Of a DNA stretch of 64,000 nt, positions 1-15,520 are shown piece by piece. Under the pieces are notes generated by a model that had not been told where the DNA came from, did not search any database, and was given only the letters and a program-made list of their open reading frames with translations. The stretch is from positions 868,001 to 932,000 of the forward strand of contig JAWUZG010000175.1 in assembly GCA_036785705.1 (NCBI GenBank), given 5' to 3'. Source of the stretch: Acanthornis magna (lineage: Eukaryota > Chordata > Aves > Passeriformes > Acanthizidae). Each line of letters opens with the position of its first letter. Position 1 is the stretch's first letter. Position numbers and translations under genes: made by a program.

Positions 1-3000
1 TTTCCCCATTTTGCTAACTCACAAGAAAAAGGAATTGCTATGGCAATGGTAACTTACTTGAGGTTGAAAGGCATCCAAAAGCCAGGATCTGCAAAACTCT
101 TATTTCTCACTTACTGCCAATTTAATCCTAATCTATTTGTTTTTAAAGACTTGATTCAGGCCCTGTGATACATGCTGTACTAGAAATATATTGAAAATTA
201 TGATTTTGCAAAGGGCATTTTATAGACATCCCATATCACAGCAATTTCATCAACTTCTTTTAAAATACATAGATGAAAATATGCATTTTTTGTCCAACAT
301 TTAAATCAATGTTGTTTGTGTAATGCAATGTATTTGAAACACTAATTAGGTTGCCTGACAAGACTTTTCAGCAATTTAAGGTACTGAAAATATTTTCATT
401 TATTCTCTACCCTTACTACTCTCAGACATAAAGCTGTGTATATTTATGTCTATTTTTCCCCCTCAACAGAAGAAATAAATTCACAACATCATGAAAATGG
501 GATTTTACAATGAGTTAGCATTTATCACACCAAACCACTAAGACGTCTTGCTCAGCTGGAACTGTGCACATTCCCAGATGGTGTATTGGATTATAATTTC
601 ACAAAATGAGTTTACTCTCTCAACAATTTCTCCTGCAATTTCCTCGGAAAAGTCATCTAAATACTTCCACAGTCTCTATTTCCACTCCCTGTGGAGTCTC
701 CCATATCTTTTCTGTATGGCATTATTTTATTTTGCTATCATGGATTATTGTATGTAAGAATTATGCTACTGAGATTCTCCTATGGCATTCTTACTTTTTA
801 TTCTTTCATTATAATATTTATAGCAAGATCTTTACAAGCTGGCTTTTAATTTTTTTCATCCTGTACCTTTCACACAGTTCATTTTCCCTGCACCTGATTT
901 CTTTAATAACTAAACTATGACTTGCCATATCCATGAACAACAATGAAAAGTAAAAATTTATCTATGTTGACACCTAGGTAATAGGAGAGCTGCACAAACC
1001 CTAGAAAGACAACTGCATTTCCGCTGTATGGTGAGACCAACTTGGTGGCCTACAGCACGGGGTCAGGAGGTGACCCTGGACTCGTAGGATATTGGCACTG
1101 AGTGCCAGCCCTGGGAGCAGCCTCTCCTGCTGCAGAGATGGGAAATGGTGGCAGATCTTCGCTGGCCGGGGGCTGAAGAGGAGGCAACAACAAGGAGAGG
1201 CCAGGGATGGTTCATGTTTGCCCACAGTCACACGAGAACCCTGGCACCAGCTGGGTTAGTGACACATGAGCGATGGAGGCACCACGGTAACCTTCCTGAA
1301 ACAGAAATTGCTCCTTAGAGGCATCACCTGCAAAAGTCTCTGCCCAAAGGTCATGAGGCAGAGAGAAATATGCTGATGTGGACTATTTTAGAGATGAACC
1401 AGAATATTTTCCTCACCTAATCTGGGCTCACCCAACCTTAATTTTATGATTCTAAATTAAGTATGTCAAGAAAAGAAACAGGTGTACAGCTAAATTACAG
1501 GTTACATTGCTCAGAGCACAACCCAAGGTTACAAAAGGGTTTTATTTGGACTTAGGGCTTGTCAGTGGCATTATATAATCCAACAACCAAGGATTTACAT
1601 TATTTTACCTTTGTTCTCAAATGAAGATTTCTTACTGATTTATTGATTTTGTTTGTACAAGTGGAAGGAAGCTCATGGGTAATCCTTGGTGGTGGGACAT
1701 TGCAGCTCTAATTAGGTCATCATCTCCTTTCAAATTGGAATGTGGCTTGCTTTGCTAAAATATTTGCATATTCTGAAAATTCAAAAATTCATTGTTTACT
1801 GCATACATACACTCAATATACCTCAAATAACAGTGACCCAAGCTCACACAATTAACACAGCAGTTACAGTATTGCAGGGACACCTTTGCTATTGCAGACC
1901 TCCAAAAGTAGCCCATTTTTTGTAGTTTGCATAGATGCTGAGACAAAACACAACTTCTGATAAGAATCACTCTTGTTTCCAAGAGATAAGTAATGAAACA
2001 AACACAGCCATGTACTCCCAAAATAATTTTGCTAAGTGAATGCAAGCAAATTGGATACCAAGGTAAGCCTTTTATTTGGTTATAATCCCTGTGTGGATGC
2101 CTATTCTAGCTACAAAGGGCATGTGCAAGTTGCTCAGTCAAACATCATTTCTGGTTAATGACAGAACAACTCATACAGAAAACATAAAAGTTTGCTTGGC
2201 CTTTACACTCCACCTTGTGCAACATCTCAAATAGTTAACATGCACAATGTATTAAAGAAAAAAAATTTAAGAATCTACAGTCTTAACAAACATGAACCAG
2301 TAACTAATCATTACTGTTCCACTGTAATCTCTGCTGTCCACAACATACATTTCTGGACATAGAAATGAGAAAATTAGGTGGCAATATTTAAATTAATACA
2401 CCATATACATATTCACTACATGCTGCTCTTACAAAATCTTGCACACAGCCAAACTATTGAAGCTGCCATTGGAACTGACAAACTGATCAAAGCACCTGGA
2501 AAGCAACAATGTTCTGAAGTAGAGCTGTGCTTTCTCCTTCTGCCTTACTGGAGCTCTGGTGACTAATCTGTAAAACTATTCATGCATTTCTCCATCATTT
2601 ACTCTTTCCAACACATTGCTCTCTTTACTTAATGCAACAGGTTAACATTCACAAAAAGTCTAATGATGAAAATAATTAAAAGCTGTTTAAAATTCACAAA
2701 TTTGGTGTTCGGCAAAAATATGTAAATCAATGAATCAGTAAATGGATAAATTTACTTTTTAGTTATAAATGGAGTTCCTTGGGATTTTTTGTTTTCCTCA
2801 TGCATCTCGTGTTCTAGACGACAGATTTTACTAGCAATGGTTCAATCCATGAAGGCTGCATATTGGAACTAGCAGGTACGTGTACATTTATAGCCCTATA
2901 CATATTAGATACATATATGTATACACACACACACATATGCACACATTTCTATAGACACAAATAACCTTTCAGAGACCCAAATGCACTCGAACATTTAAGC

Positions 3001-6000
3001 AAAGCACAAGAAGAAACAGAATATATAGGAATCGGCAGATCTGAAGATCAGCCACTGGCCTGGAAAGGAAATGCTTTCTCTCTGGCAGTTTGTGAACATA
3101 TGCTCTTAGACGTGAGTCATATGTGGGACTATATCACACACACATATAAAATAACACATCATTTACAAATTACAGACTTTTCACATCTAAGCATTTCTGG
3201 AACATGACTGAATCCAAAACATTAGTACTCCAAGAAAGCTCATTACAGAGACAATTTAACAGACTAGAAGATGCCTTTCCCAAGATACTTTCCCAACTTA
3301 TCTTGGGTTATTTGCTAAATGGACAGAACAATATTGCTCACATCTCATATGAATTTCTTGCCAAGGCCAAGAAGTGAGAAGGACAAACAGTAAGGCTGTG
3401 GTTATATAGTCATCTCAGACAGCTAAAGACATGCCTTTTCCCCAGCAGCTGAAGCCGCACCTTTCACTTTAGAGATGCAAAGCTGTGCTGGTTTTGGATG
3501 GCACAGAATTTTTTTTTTTCATAGTAGCTGGTATGGGGCTGTTTTGGATTTATGCTGAAGACAGTATTGATAATACAGGGATGTTTTAGCTTTTGCTGCA
3601 CAGTGTTTACACAGAGCCGAGGCCTTTTCTGCTTGTCACCCCATCCCAGCAGTAAGTGGGCTGGGGGTGCACGAGAAGTGGAGAGGTGACAGAGCTGACC
3701 CAAGGGATATTCCATACCATACAGCTCATGCTCGCTATATAAAGGTGGGGAAAGGAGGAGGAGGGCAGGACATTTGGAGCGATGCATTTGTCTTCCTGAG
3801 TCACTGAACACCTGCCTGCCCACAGGAAGCAATGAATGTATTCCTTGTTTTGCTTTGCTTTTTGCAGCGTTTCGGCTTTTCCTATTATACTATTTTTTTC
3901 TCAACCCATGAGTTTTCTCATTTTTTCTCTTCTGATCCTCTCCCTCATCCTGCTGATGGGGAGGGACTGAGTGCCTGCCTGGGGCTTGGCTGCTGGCTGG
4001 GGCTAAACCATGAAAACAGAGCTGATTGGGAAGATATATTTTTCAAACATGAAGGAAACAAGAGTACTCAATTTTGACATAATTGGAGTTTCCGGTGCAG
4101 CCAAAGGTCTTTCAACTGCCTCAAAGCACTTCATAACCTGGAGGTGGGAAATAGAGCTGGGGCTTCAAAGACCAAACCATACACCTCTGCTGTGCTTGCT
4201 GCAACCAGTGCCATCTAACCCTACTGCTCTGTCTTTAACCACGGCAATTTCTCCACTAGTGGGCCTGACCTCAGACCTTGAGGAAACATTAGGTTCTAAT
4301 ACAGGTGTGGGGGTGGAATTGTTAATGGTACAGAGTTTTGGTATCTGAAGACAGAGAAGTTCCTGTCTAGTCTATATGCTTCAGGCACAGGAGGATGCTA
4401 CATGCAGCACGGATCACCCCAAAAGAGGTGACACTTTTTTTCAGCTCACTCTGAATGGATTAGAGCAAACAGGTAACATTCAGACACACAGCTGCAGTAG
4501 AAACCCCTATCAGTATCTTGACATTCATCCAAGTAATGAGTTACGAGAGTTAAGGGTTCAGAGAAAGATATTATCGTCCCTTAATCACTGACCAAAACCA
4601 GCAGTTTATCGGAAAACTGATTCTCACAAACTTTGGCTTCCCACAAATAGCAAGAATACTTTTTTCTCTCCCTATTTCTCTCCAATACTACTTTTTCTTT
4701 TCCCCTCCAGCTCTTTCTGACCCCCTGACTGCCCCCCAACACACACACAAACTTTGTGTTCCTCTCTGTACAGTTTTTTCTGCTAAGAAACATTCGATTA
4801 CATCTTCTTTCATGTTCAGAGTTTTCTTTAAATTCTGCTTGGATTTTTTTGGCTCTTGCTTCTTAAAGTTGCCATTTCTGTGAATCATTAATTCAGAGAT
4901 GTATGAACAATCTTACTTGATAGACTGTGTATTATGTTACCTCTCACTTTCCTCTGTTATCTTACATGTTGTCAAATCAGACTTCAAATTATGTCACAGC
5001 TACTCTTTCTGAATGGTTAATTTTTCACTGAGAGTCACACAGATGGGCAATTATTTTAAGGCTTGAATACCTGCCAACAATTATAATGGCATAAAGCTGA
5101 TCTCAAAAGCCCACACAACCATAGAAAACACCAAAAAACAGAAGACAACTCTGAATGTAAACTATACCAATTTTTATGGGTGGCAAAGTTTAAATGAAAA
5201 TTGTCCACACTATTAACAAAGCCTTCAATCACTAAAAGCATGTACTTCTGTATATACAAACACACAAAGGTGCACATTTTAAATCCCAAAGAATAACTAG
5301 AGAGAACCAAACCAACATATAGAATAACAATGTTTCATTTATTTATGTATTTTAAAACAAGCACACTACTCATGGGAGGAATAGGATAACCATCCTTTAA
5401 GCTCCATGTATTTATCTATAAAAATGAATAAAATAGAAGCACCACTCTTGAAAAAAAAAGTCACCTGGAGAAGTGGGAAGTGGGTCACTTTCCATGTCCT
5501 CTAGCCTGCAGAATGGCCAGTGACTAATAAATCCTCTTTTAACTATCTGTTATACATCCACTGAAACTGGGACAAAAAATATGGAGTCCCTCATATAAGC
5601 GTCTGGAAAACCACCCCTGCATTGTGGCCCTCTCCTGTTGCTGGCATACATTGATTCTGCATACTGACACTGCTCCTGCTGCAATGTTATCCCACTTACA
5701 GAATAGCCCAGGGAAGAACTGAGATCTAAAGAAATCACCAAACTTACTTCTACAGCCACCCTGAACAATAACATACACATAACAGTACACAGAAAAGAGT
5801 TTATCTAAGTGTACAAAGTCATATAGCACCAAGCCAAGTCTGTCACTCACCTAAATCATCTGCTGCCTTCCCCTCTTTCCCCCTAAAAGCCCTCCCAAAT
5901 TTTTATCAATTTTCCAAAACTCTGAAACAAACCCCCAGATATTCTGGAAAATGCACATTAAGAATTAGGACTTATTGGTTTGCACAGGATGAAACAAAAC

Positions 6001-9000
6001 AGTGATAAGAAGGATTACTCAATACAGCCATCTAAAGCACGCTTTCAACAGAAAGTGTTGCCATGAAGCGGTCCATGCTTCAAGGTGCACATGGAGAAGT
6101 CTTTCATATCCAGAAGAATCATTTGTAGAGAGACTCGAATATTTGGTTCCAAATCTATAAATAATTAAAATTAATAATTAAATACATAGCCAGTCTTGTC
6201 TGAAAAGAAAATTCAGAAACTGTTACAAGTACTTCTTCAATGACATCGACTTTCTTAAGCATAGTACAGACTTCTCTCAACAGTGAAAAATGGAACATGT
6301 GATGTTTCAGAAGCAGACAAAGAAAAGGCTGGGTGCTAAACCACAAGTTTCTAGGAGACTGCTCACTTCACCAGGACTTTGTTCAATACTCTAGCAGACA
6401 ATACCAGCAAGCGCCAGCTCCATACAATACACACCAGTAGAATAAAAGAGAAAGAGAGTTCAGGCAAACTGTAAGAACAAACCCTGCCATTATTTGAATA
6501 TTTGCCTGATTTTATAATAATTTTGTTTCATGGGATTTTTTTTTCCACATGTGGTTCTCTTTCCTTTTCTCCATTTCTTTTCTACAAATTTAGAGAATGG
6601 TCTAAATTGCAGACATTGTAGAATGTCTACTATAGAATTTTGAAGAAATCCTGACATTGATTTCAGGCATGTGAAATTGTGTGTTCATACATGGACACAT
6701 AGCCAGGTCTTGAGATCTATAAAGATCCTCCTTGGCATGAGTGTCCTATTAACCAACTACAGTCCATGAGTAAATAGGAAAGGATTGAGAAAGTGAAGGG
6801 AACACACCAGAACGTGTCAGTCATTTATGATCAGCAAGGCAAACAATAGCATTACAGTGCTAAGTTTTAAAATTCCATTTCAATAAATTGTTTATGCTGT
6901 TGAAACAGAGCTGACTTCATAAACCACATACAGTTTTGATTCCAGAGCATGCAATAATTAAAGATATAGTTGGTAGCTGTTGCACAGATTTCCTGTTTTC
7001 AAGAGGAGTGAAGTTAATTAATCTCTGGCTTTCCAAAAGCATTAAAAACGAGAAACAGCCTTCTAGACTGCAGCCTTTTAGACTGATTTGGCCAGAATCG
7101 GTTTATTAAAGCAGCTTATCTATTTAACATCATGGGGACTACCAAGTGCATGTTCAGCTCTTCACAGATGAAGAGAACTGTTCCTCTAGCTCACGGCTGC
7201 TTCGCCCAAAACAGTCCCCAGACTTGAGTGGAAGTATTAACAGTAATAATCCATCAGCCAAAGGGAGGGAAGACTGCACATCTCACAGACCCACGAGTTC
7301 CATGAATGACTACACAGCAGACAGCAAAATAAGCAGTAGGTAGCATAGAGACAGGGGGCATGAGAAAAAGCAATGTACTACAGGGGAAATCAGGCACATG
7401 ATGAAGAACTAAAAAAATTTCATCAGGAATTTAAGTGAACTCTTCTACTGCTCTCATTCAAATCAATGCTCTCTGAGCAGAACACCTATAACACTGCGCT
7501 TGCCTTGCAACTAGGTGACTACTAATTACTACCTGGACTGAGAAAGATGCTCCACTGTTTTAATACTTGAAAGAGAACAGGGTTGGCAACCTCTGTGTAA
7601 TTAGTTTCCTATCAAGAGAAAGGATTTCAGATGTAGGATGCCTGAGGAGGAGGGAGAGAGGACAGCCTCTCTGTATATACAGACACATTTTTGTTCATTC
7701 TTTTCTCTCTGGTGACCTCCCCTTTATTTTCCTGCACTGTAAGGGACGACTTATCATTAGTGGCATAATGCATATTATTATTCATTAGCACTGTTTTTCT
7801 TATGTCAACCTATCCTATCTTGTTGGCTTTCAAATTTCTTTCAGAGAGACCCACTACATTTAAAAGCATATATAAATTGCCATTAAAGTTTTCCTTTAAA
7901 AGAGAAATGCTACAACAGCTGACCAAAAAATTATCATTAAAACAGTTTTCAATGACAGTACATCTTTGAAGGCATTGTGCTTTTGCTAAGTATTATTAAC
8001 TAATTTCAATTCACACCTGGAGTGTTTTTACATCTTTATATAAGATAAAATCTTACATATTATTTTATCTCCACTTTACAGTAGGTTTTGGAAATATTTC
8101 AATTTTGTAAACATGAAGTCAATGCAAAGTGCTTTCTCCCATATTCACCAGAGCTGAACCCTCCATGTCTCCACCAGGAGCTTTTCCCATCTCACACAGG
8201 TCTGACTACCCCTACAGAAAACCCAAAACACCAGTCTCACAGCAACTGTTCTCTCCCTCTCAAAGCTACATCCCTCTCAAGGCCCTACATTAGAGGACAA
8301 TCATCTGCTTCTATGTACAGACACGGAAGGCAAGTGTGGAAGTAACTTCAGTCCTTGCTTCTTGGGGTTCTCCAAAACTACAGCAAAACTATTTTATCGT
8401 ATAGTTTCAGTGACTAATGGCATGCAGCCATGAAAGCTCTTTTGGGCAGCCCACTGGAGAGGTAGGAATAAGCTATGATAATATTTTATAGGAAATTTTT
8501 TATAAGCCTCTCTGGTCTACTGGAAATTTCAGTGTTTTTCAAACTTCAGAAATCTTCTGAGCCTTCACTGCACAATCTCTAAAGTATATTCCAGGAATTG
8601 TTACACTACTAGCACTGAACAAAAATGAATAACGATTAAAAAAAATGCAGAGGGAAAGAGGAAAATAAAGACTCACAGAAAGTGAATTAAATAATAAGAA
8701 AAAAAAATCTCATTTCATTCAGATAAATTTCAGTACTATTATTATTGCCATGCAGTATGAAATGTCTAAAATAATTATAGGAGAGTGAAATCTGAAAGAG
8801 AAGGTGAAAAGTTGCTTGCTTACCAACATTTTACTGCCCTTATTTCACCTCTCTTGGTGGCAAGAAGCCTTTAGCCTACTGTGCTGAGATTTGAACAAAA
8901 AAAAATTTTCTGTTAAATCCCAACATCCATAAAATCAAAGAGAAATTTGTAGAACTGGGTTCTATATCTGTACTGATTGTCAGTGGTGTTAGACACAGAT

Positions 9001-9372
9001 AGCATATAATTCTAAACTCCTTGGTCTGAGAAAGTTACCATTGCAGCATTTCTCCATATAGAGAGTTTATGAGACTTTACAGTAAGCTTTGGCAATTCTT
9101 TGCTATATATGTGAGCTCATCCATCACATAAAAATTTTGAATCAATGACACTACAACATTTTATAAGGGAGACAAAGTCCATTTAGTTTTTCATCTTTCC
9201 TGACAGAAGTTATTTTCTAATTTCTAAGTCCTTCATTCACTGATCAGGAACTACATTGCCATTACCTAAGTTTCATGTAAGTGCAAACAGATTAGTGACA
9301 CAGATATCTCAATATTTACCATTACTGTCTGAAGTTCCCACCAATGCATACTCTTTCTCCAGGCCACTTAAC
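1..9372. other. AT-rich stretch with no recognisable gene
   Basis: I see no exon with a recognisable protein and consensus splice sites on either strand here. Open frames are short, lack family resemblance and look random. The sequence is AT-rich with short A/T runs and a small CA/TA microsatellite near 2,910-2,945. It is probably intergenic, or an intron of a gene whose exons I cannot recognise. Confidence 0.5.
2908..2945. repeat. TA/CA microsatellite
   Basis: Alternating purine-pyrimidine tract of TATA/TACA followed by CA dinucleotides. Ordinary simple repeat. Confidence 0.7.

Positions 9373-9401
<29 letters not shown>
9373..9401. repeat. poly(A) run
   Basis: About 29 consecutive A. A poly(T) run of similar length lies about 530 bases to the right (9,931-9,954). 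I see no recognisable retrogene between them. Confidence 0.85.
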
Positions 9402-9403
<2 letters not shown>

Positions 9404-9930
9404 CATCATTTTCACCTGCAATAATAAATAAAAGTGAATGCATAAAGACACTGAAAAGTTAAAGTGCATAATGAAAAGAACAGCATTTCTTTTCCTTTCT
9501 AGGAGCATAACACTTCTTTCTAAACACTGTCTGAAAGTGGAGGGTTTAGGCTAACTGCATTTTCATATGAAAAATATTCCATGAAAATGTGATTCCGTAA
9601 GCAGAAATTCTAATTTGTATGGCAGAAGGCTTTAAATGCCTGTCTACATTTAAAGCCACATTCATTTAATAGCCAGTCAGCCCATTCCTCCTTTGGCTAT
9701 CTCTAGAGGGAAAAATGGATTCCCATTAGTAATTCTCAGGCTTGGAGAAAGCTCTGACCTGTGCACAGGGTTTATCAAGGTCTGCTTTCTCTGCAACAGC
9801 TACAGAGGGGGGCAATCCTCAAGAGACTTGCTCCTGCTGTTTTCTTCTGATGAAGCAACCTTTGCATCTCCTCTGTATTTTATCACCCAAAATACAGCTC
9901 TCATCAATAATCAGGAAAGAGACATCTAAC

Positions 9931-9954
9931 TTTTTTTTTTTTTTTTTTTTTTTT
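9931..9954. repeat. poly(T) run
   Basis: About 24 consecutive T, opposite in sense to the A run at 9,373. Could be the tail of an old minus-strand retroposed sequence, but nothing recognisable adjoins it. Confidence 0.8.
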
Positions 9955-12900
9955 AGTTTTTGGGTTTTTTCCTCCAAACACAAGGCTAGAATATGAGCAT
10001 TGAATCCACTAAGGTTTAGTGGTGAAAATGTCAACTCCATGTATTCCGCCTTTGTAAAAGTTAGCAAAATACTAGGAAAAGGAGCAGAGAAAATCCTTGG
10101 CAGGAGAGGGGCAGTAGGCTCTTTACACAAAGGCCCTCCATAATCTTGAAAATATAATCTCAACCATCAAGACAAACAGAGCCCACCAATAATACGCATA
10201 TTCCACATTACCTTCACCACTTGCTCACAAGAAGGCTAAATTTTTGTGTGCAGTTCTGATCCAGAGTCAGCCCAGCGTAACATTGATGTTGGTGGTGCTA
10301 CTCTGGTTACATTCTTATTATGTAAATTAAGGGGCCAAATTTTACCTTAAAGAAGTACGAGATATGGTGCTCTTTCTGTAACACATGCTTTATTTGTGGC
10401 CTGTTATTTTTTTCCCATTTTATCTCCTTAAAAGAACAACAATCTTTCTTTCTCATAGGGTAGAATCGAGAAAGGTTTCCTTTTCATAGAGATTGAACTG
10501 TTTCCTATAAACATTGTTTCTATTACATCTACATGATCTAAGATAATGGTTGTAACAGAAAATACAATGAAAAATAATGAGTGAGCTCATTTGAAATACA
10601 GGAGGCTTTGTCTTACTGGTAACAGCCAGAGGATGCCATAAAAGAAAACAATCCCTTAAAAATGCCAGACCACAAAAGCAGTCGATAGACATAACGATAA
10701 GCACTGGCTAATCAATAGTGATAAGTCAGTGCAACTCAGCTGACAGATGCTTCTTCAACAACAGTTTTTCTAATTCCTACCTCACTAGCATAAACATATC
10801 AGGCCAATGCCTTAATAAGAAAGCTCTTCAGTAGATAACATGGCAGCAGAATGAAGATGGTACCATACCACCCCCTTACCAATCACCTCAATCTCTTCTA
10901 TATTTTGCAGAACAAGGCCTCCCCAGGGACACTGCTGACTACCAAAGCCTTATTTTTATATGAGGGTGGAGGACATAAGGAGAATCAACATTCCTTGTCA
11001 AAAGCAATTGAACGCTGCAGCACTCTGACATGCTTTCAGAGAATGCAGAAAAACACCAGCTAGCGAAGAAAGGGGACATCTGAATAACCACAGCTAATAA
11101 ACCACAGCTAATAAACCACAGCTAACCAGAGCTGTCTCTAATAAAGAGGTAAAGAAAAAATAAGGAAAAGTTATTTACTAGACATTTGTTTTAAATGAAA
11201 TGAAATGAAACAGCAAACACTCAGGTTGACCAATTTTTCAAGCATATTCATACACTTTCACAGCAGAAACTTATCTGTGTGTGTGTGCAGACTTAAACAA
11301 TAAAAAAACTTTTTTAGCTACAACAGGCTGCAAGAATAAGTCTTACCTTTTACAAATGAGGTTGTTCCTCACTCCTATCCATTTCCACATGATGCTGTGG
11401 GGGATCCTAGCTGCATCACTGTGACCAGGCCACCTGACTTTTTGGGCTCACTTTGGTTTCTCCTGTTCTCTCCACTCACAAAGGCTCTTTCACCACCAAG
11501 TGCTCTCTGGCCTGTTCTCATTTCTCTCTATACCCCTGAGCTTTTGCTTCCCAGTTTGCCAAGGATAAGGATGTCCACTGCTTATTTGTGAAATTTTCAA
11601 ATCTGCACTTTCCTGTGCACATCAATGAGCAGCATTTAATTTTCTAGGGCTTCGCTGTTGCTGTGTCACACTGCACTCTCTGAACGATGGGATGGGCCAC
11701 AAGTATCTATAGCTGTTCCACTTCTCCCAGGCTCCCTTCAAATAATATTTTTATTGCTTTTATTTCTTGTTTCTCATCTTTTAAGTGGATTCTAAGCTGC
11801 TAACACAAGAAAGCTGTTCTTAAAGCCTGCTCCCTTTAAAGTATCCAATCAAATTCAAAGTCTTGGGGCCAATTGCAAGCAGGGAGTTCAGCTTGTTGCT
11901 GATTTAAGATACTCAGCTCTATCACAAAACCAGGCAAGTTTAACACCTGCATAACTTCACTGCAAAAATAGAGAACACCTGTGATTTCTCAGACAGCTAA
12001 TGATATAGGAAGGAGATTGCTGCAGTTTTCATTTTAAAAAAGTTAATCAGTCATCTATTTTCAACCTGGATATTTGGGACAAACAAAGACAGGTTTTAGG
12101 CATAGAGGGCACCACCTATTCTCCAAAATAATGGCCATGGTCAACCCTCCTGCCATGGCCAAGCCTTCAGCATTGATGGAGAAGCCTGTCTGTGCCATAC
12201 AGCCATGAGGGAGATAGTTCTTCAGCAAGTTTATGAGCAACATCAGCATCCCTTGCCCTCAGTGGGAAAGAAACGCTTATCCAATTTGCCTCCTCCCCCC
12301 TCTAAAGCAACAGCACAAAATAAGCACATGAAGCCCTTTCAAATAAAATAAAGTCCCTTAAAGTACACCTGCCTCTCCGGAAGAGTTGAAAGAGCAAATC
12401 GCATTAGTGAGGGTATCAGTCGCCTGAAGCAAGATTAGTCACAATTGAGAGCCACGAGAGATGCACTGTGCTTCTCAAACAACCCTGGAGAGCAGCAGAC
12501 ATGGCACAGGCACAGCAGCTGACAGAAAACAGCACCTGGAGGTCAGCTGGGGCACTCAACACTCTCAAGTGGAGGTGGAAGTTTCGGTTCACACTGCAGC
12601 ATCTGGCCCCTAAGGTGTTCCTCAAAGTTTTCAAGTGCTGCAACAAGAAGAAATTAAGAACCTCTGAAGTAAAAGAAGGCCTCTGAATAAGGCTGTCGCC
12701 CCTCACCTCCTACACAGCAGGAGGGCACTGTTAGAAATAGATCTTAATATCGATGAGCCTCTGTGTGTCTGGCTGCTCTGGTCACAGGAATTCGAATTTG
12801 TTTGATGCTTTAATGGCTTTGACAATGTTGCAACACTTCAGATATTGACCCCACTGTATAATCTCAACTGAACTCCTGAACCATGCAAATATGAACACTA

Positions 12901-15170
12901 ACACAACCAGAAGTTATTTTTTATTTTATAGCCACCACATTTTATTGCCACACCTTCCTAGACATCCTGTAAAATTAGACACTGTGTAACAGAGGCCATG
13001 ACATGATATTTCCTGGTCTCTCAATGCCTGCATGTATGCATATGCTGGGTGAAGTAGAGAGGGAGATAAGGGAATTCTTCAGATGCATTATAAATTACAC
13101 TTGAGTAACAAGGCAAGGATGAAAGTAAATTCTGCCAAAACTTAAACAGATGTGTATAGATACCATTTAAAATATTCTAGTGGTATTATCTTCCATATTT
13201 TAATACTCCCCCAGTTAACTGAGCAGATGACTCCTTTATCTCACAGTTGACAACTGAAGGTGCTTCATGAATGACAATTTTGAGAAAAAGATGAATTATA
13301 GCTGAAACAGTATCTGAAACAGTATGCCCCAATCCAAAAAATATTAGCTGACTTTTCACTGCTGGCAATTATAGTTTTAAGAGAGTTCTAAAATCAGTTC
13401 CTATAATTTCTTATTATAAGGGGGAAAACAAAATCAATCAAGAAGTGTTTATCCTGCTTTGCTTGTGGGGGTGGGGGGGAATATTACACAGTGGTGTTGA
13501 CTGGCTTGTAGTCAATTCGATATAACTTTACTATGGCAACAGTTGCATCACTTCATATCACGCAGTCTCAGATGAAAAAATTAAACCAGCACCTCCTCCC
13601 TTTATTCTTTCACTTTGATCTTCCTTGAGGTGGACTTAAAAGGCTCTGCTTCCCAGATTTCCATGCCAGTGAGCCTCTGCTTGTAAGATTTCTAACTGAT
13701 TGAGCAGATTTTTCCTGTTTACAAATTACCCAGTAAAAGCATTTTGCTCTGAAAGCTCCTTTGTGCTACATGGTACATCCAGCTCTTAGGGGGCTAATGC
13801 ATGAAATGGATCACTGGGTTGAAAATAGCAATCACCGTTAAAAAAATGGGGTACCAGGAGAATTAGGCACAACATAATATTGTAACCACTGAGAATTCTC
13901 AACAGTAAAATAAAGCCTTATACTCCCAGCATTTTCATTAGTTTTCCAGTAGTGCTGGACGCAGTGTGAATTACAATGAGCAAGAAAGCAGTGGTTGCTC
14001 TCTTTAAAGAACATGCACTGTATAGGGGGAAGTCATTTCTTCAGATCATACTGGGCTGGTTATTGGTTTGTATATGCTGGTATGCATTTTAGCACTTAGA
14101 AATTATATTTCTCTCCTTTACTAGATTCTGCCTGAAAAACAATATGTGTTTAGAAGCTCTCAGAATGAATCTCATTGTAAGGTAAATATTTGTTTAGAAG
14201 TATGAATAGTGATATAAATCTGTAGAAAGAACATTCTGCACCAAATCTTTCATTGAGAGAATGTTTTTTTAAGTCTGGACAGGATGTGCTGTGTTTTCAT
14301 TAAAACAACTGCAGAAGATAACATTATGATGACTAAAAGCCAAAATGACAAAAATTGAGGTTGATATAAGCTTCTACTACAGAATGTTGGTCTGCTAGTA
14401 GTTAGCTATTCATCAGAAGAAAAAAAGAAAAAGAAAAAAATTAACAAACAAACAACCAAAAAAAGCTGCAGGAATAAACTCATTTGGGCAAATAGAGCAT
14501 GTATTTGATGTGGTTTAGTCCTGTCCCACTCCAAAGCAGTACCGTATTAAAATACCAACAATTATATTGGAAAAGATGCCAACAAGCTTATGTGTACAGA
14601 ACTACTAATTTCTCTGAAACCACTACTTATAAAGCTCTCTAAGAATTAAGCATATGATCTGTATTGAAAGGAAGGTATGAGTTGATTCAGGCCTTAGCTC
14701 AAACCTTCCAAATACTTATTTGGGGAATCTATAAGTATGGGTTAAAAAAAACCCAAAGATGTGCTCTCTGACCATCTGTTGAGCATAGATCTCTGTTTTC
14801 AGCTGCATGATAATATTTGGAAGACCAAGCTCAGACCAACCTGCACACCCATGGAAAACCAGAGCTTCTCATTCTAGAGAGCCCAACCGGCCTCGACAAC
14901 ATTGTACAGAGCCTGCAATATGCTCTGTATCACAACATGCTCCTCCACTGGGAGGACTCTGGTATGAATTCAGGGACATGTGCCACATGCAGAAGTTCGT
15001 AGCAAGGAAACTTTCTCAGAGCCTAACTTCATGCAAGTCCCTGCACCTCAGAAAGTCTGAAACAGTGCTGAAAACCAGCTGCTTACCTCCTAAGCAATTA
15101 CCCACCCTACATGGTATGGACAGTTCGCATCTTTTGCGCACAGTGAATTCCAATGCAATTCACAAAAACA
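9955..15170. other. AT-rich stretch with no recognisable gene
   Basis: No exon or RNA gene could be recognised. The only local structure is a short tandem repeat near 11,085-11,130, where a roughly 14-base unit around AATAAACCACAGCT occurs about three times. It may be the far 3' flank of FBXO15, whose last exons I could not locate. Confidence 0.45.
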
Positions 15171-15174
15171 TTGA

Positions 15175-15520
15175 AGACGGCTGGAGAGAGCTTCTGCCCC
15201 TGCTCAGACAGGCTGCCTAGAGCAGGCTGCCCAGGACCGTGCCCCATCAGGTCTTGAGTATCTCCACAGATGGAGACTTTATACAACCTTTTCCAGTAGC
15301 TGATCACCCTAAGAGAGAAAAAGCTTTTTCTTTTGTTCGGATGGAACTTCATGGGGTTTTTATTTCTGCCCATTGCCTCCTGTACCATCAGTGGGCACTG
15401 CTGGGAAGAGTATAGCTCCACCATTTTCATTCTCTCTAATTAGGTATTTATACACAGTGATAAAATTGCCCCTGAGCCTTCCTGTCTCCAGGCTCAACAC
15501 ATAGCTCGGTCAGCGGAACG
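15175..15520 (-). mobile_element. CR1 LINE fragment
   Basis: The plus strand reads as the complement of the CR1 3' region. A run with AGCAGGCTGCCCAGG is followed by a clause resembling the conserved CR1 text on the dominance of small fragments, then a purine-rich AGAGAGAAAAAGC tract. Both 5' end and tail are missing or decayed. It has no coding potential. Confidence 0.6.

Noticed and set aside
9373..9954. Retrogene or SINE between the A29 and T24 runs
   Set aside because: No promoter boxes, target duplications or coding remnants could be seen.
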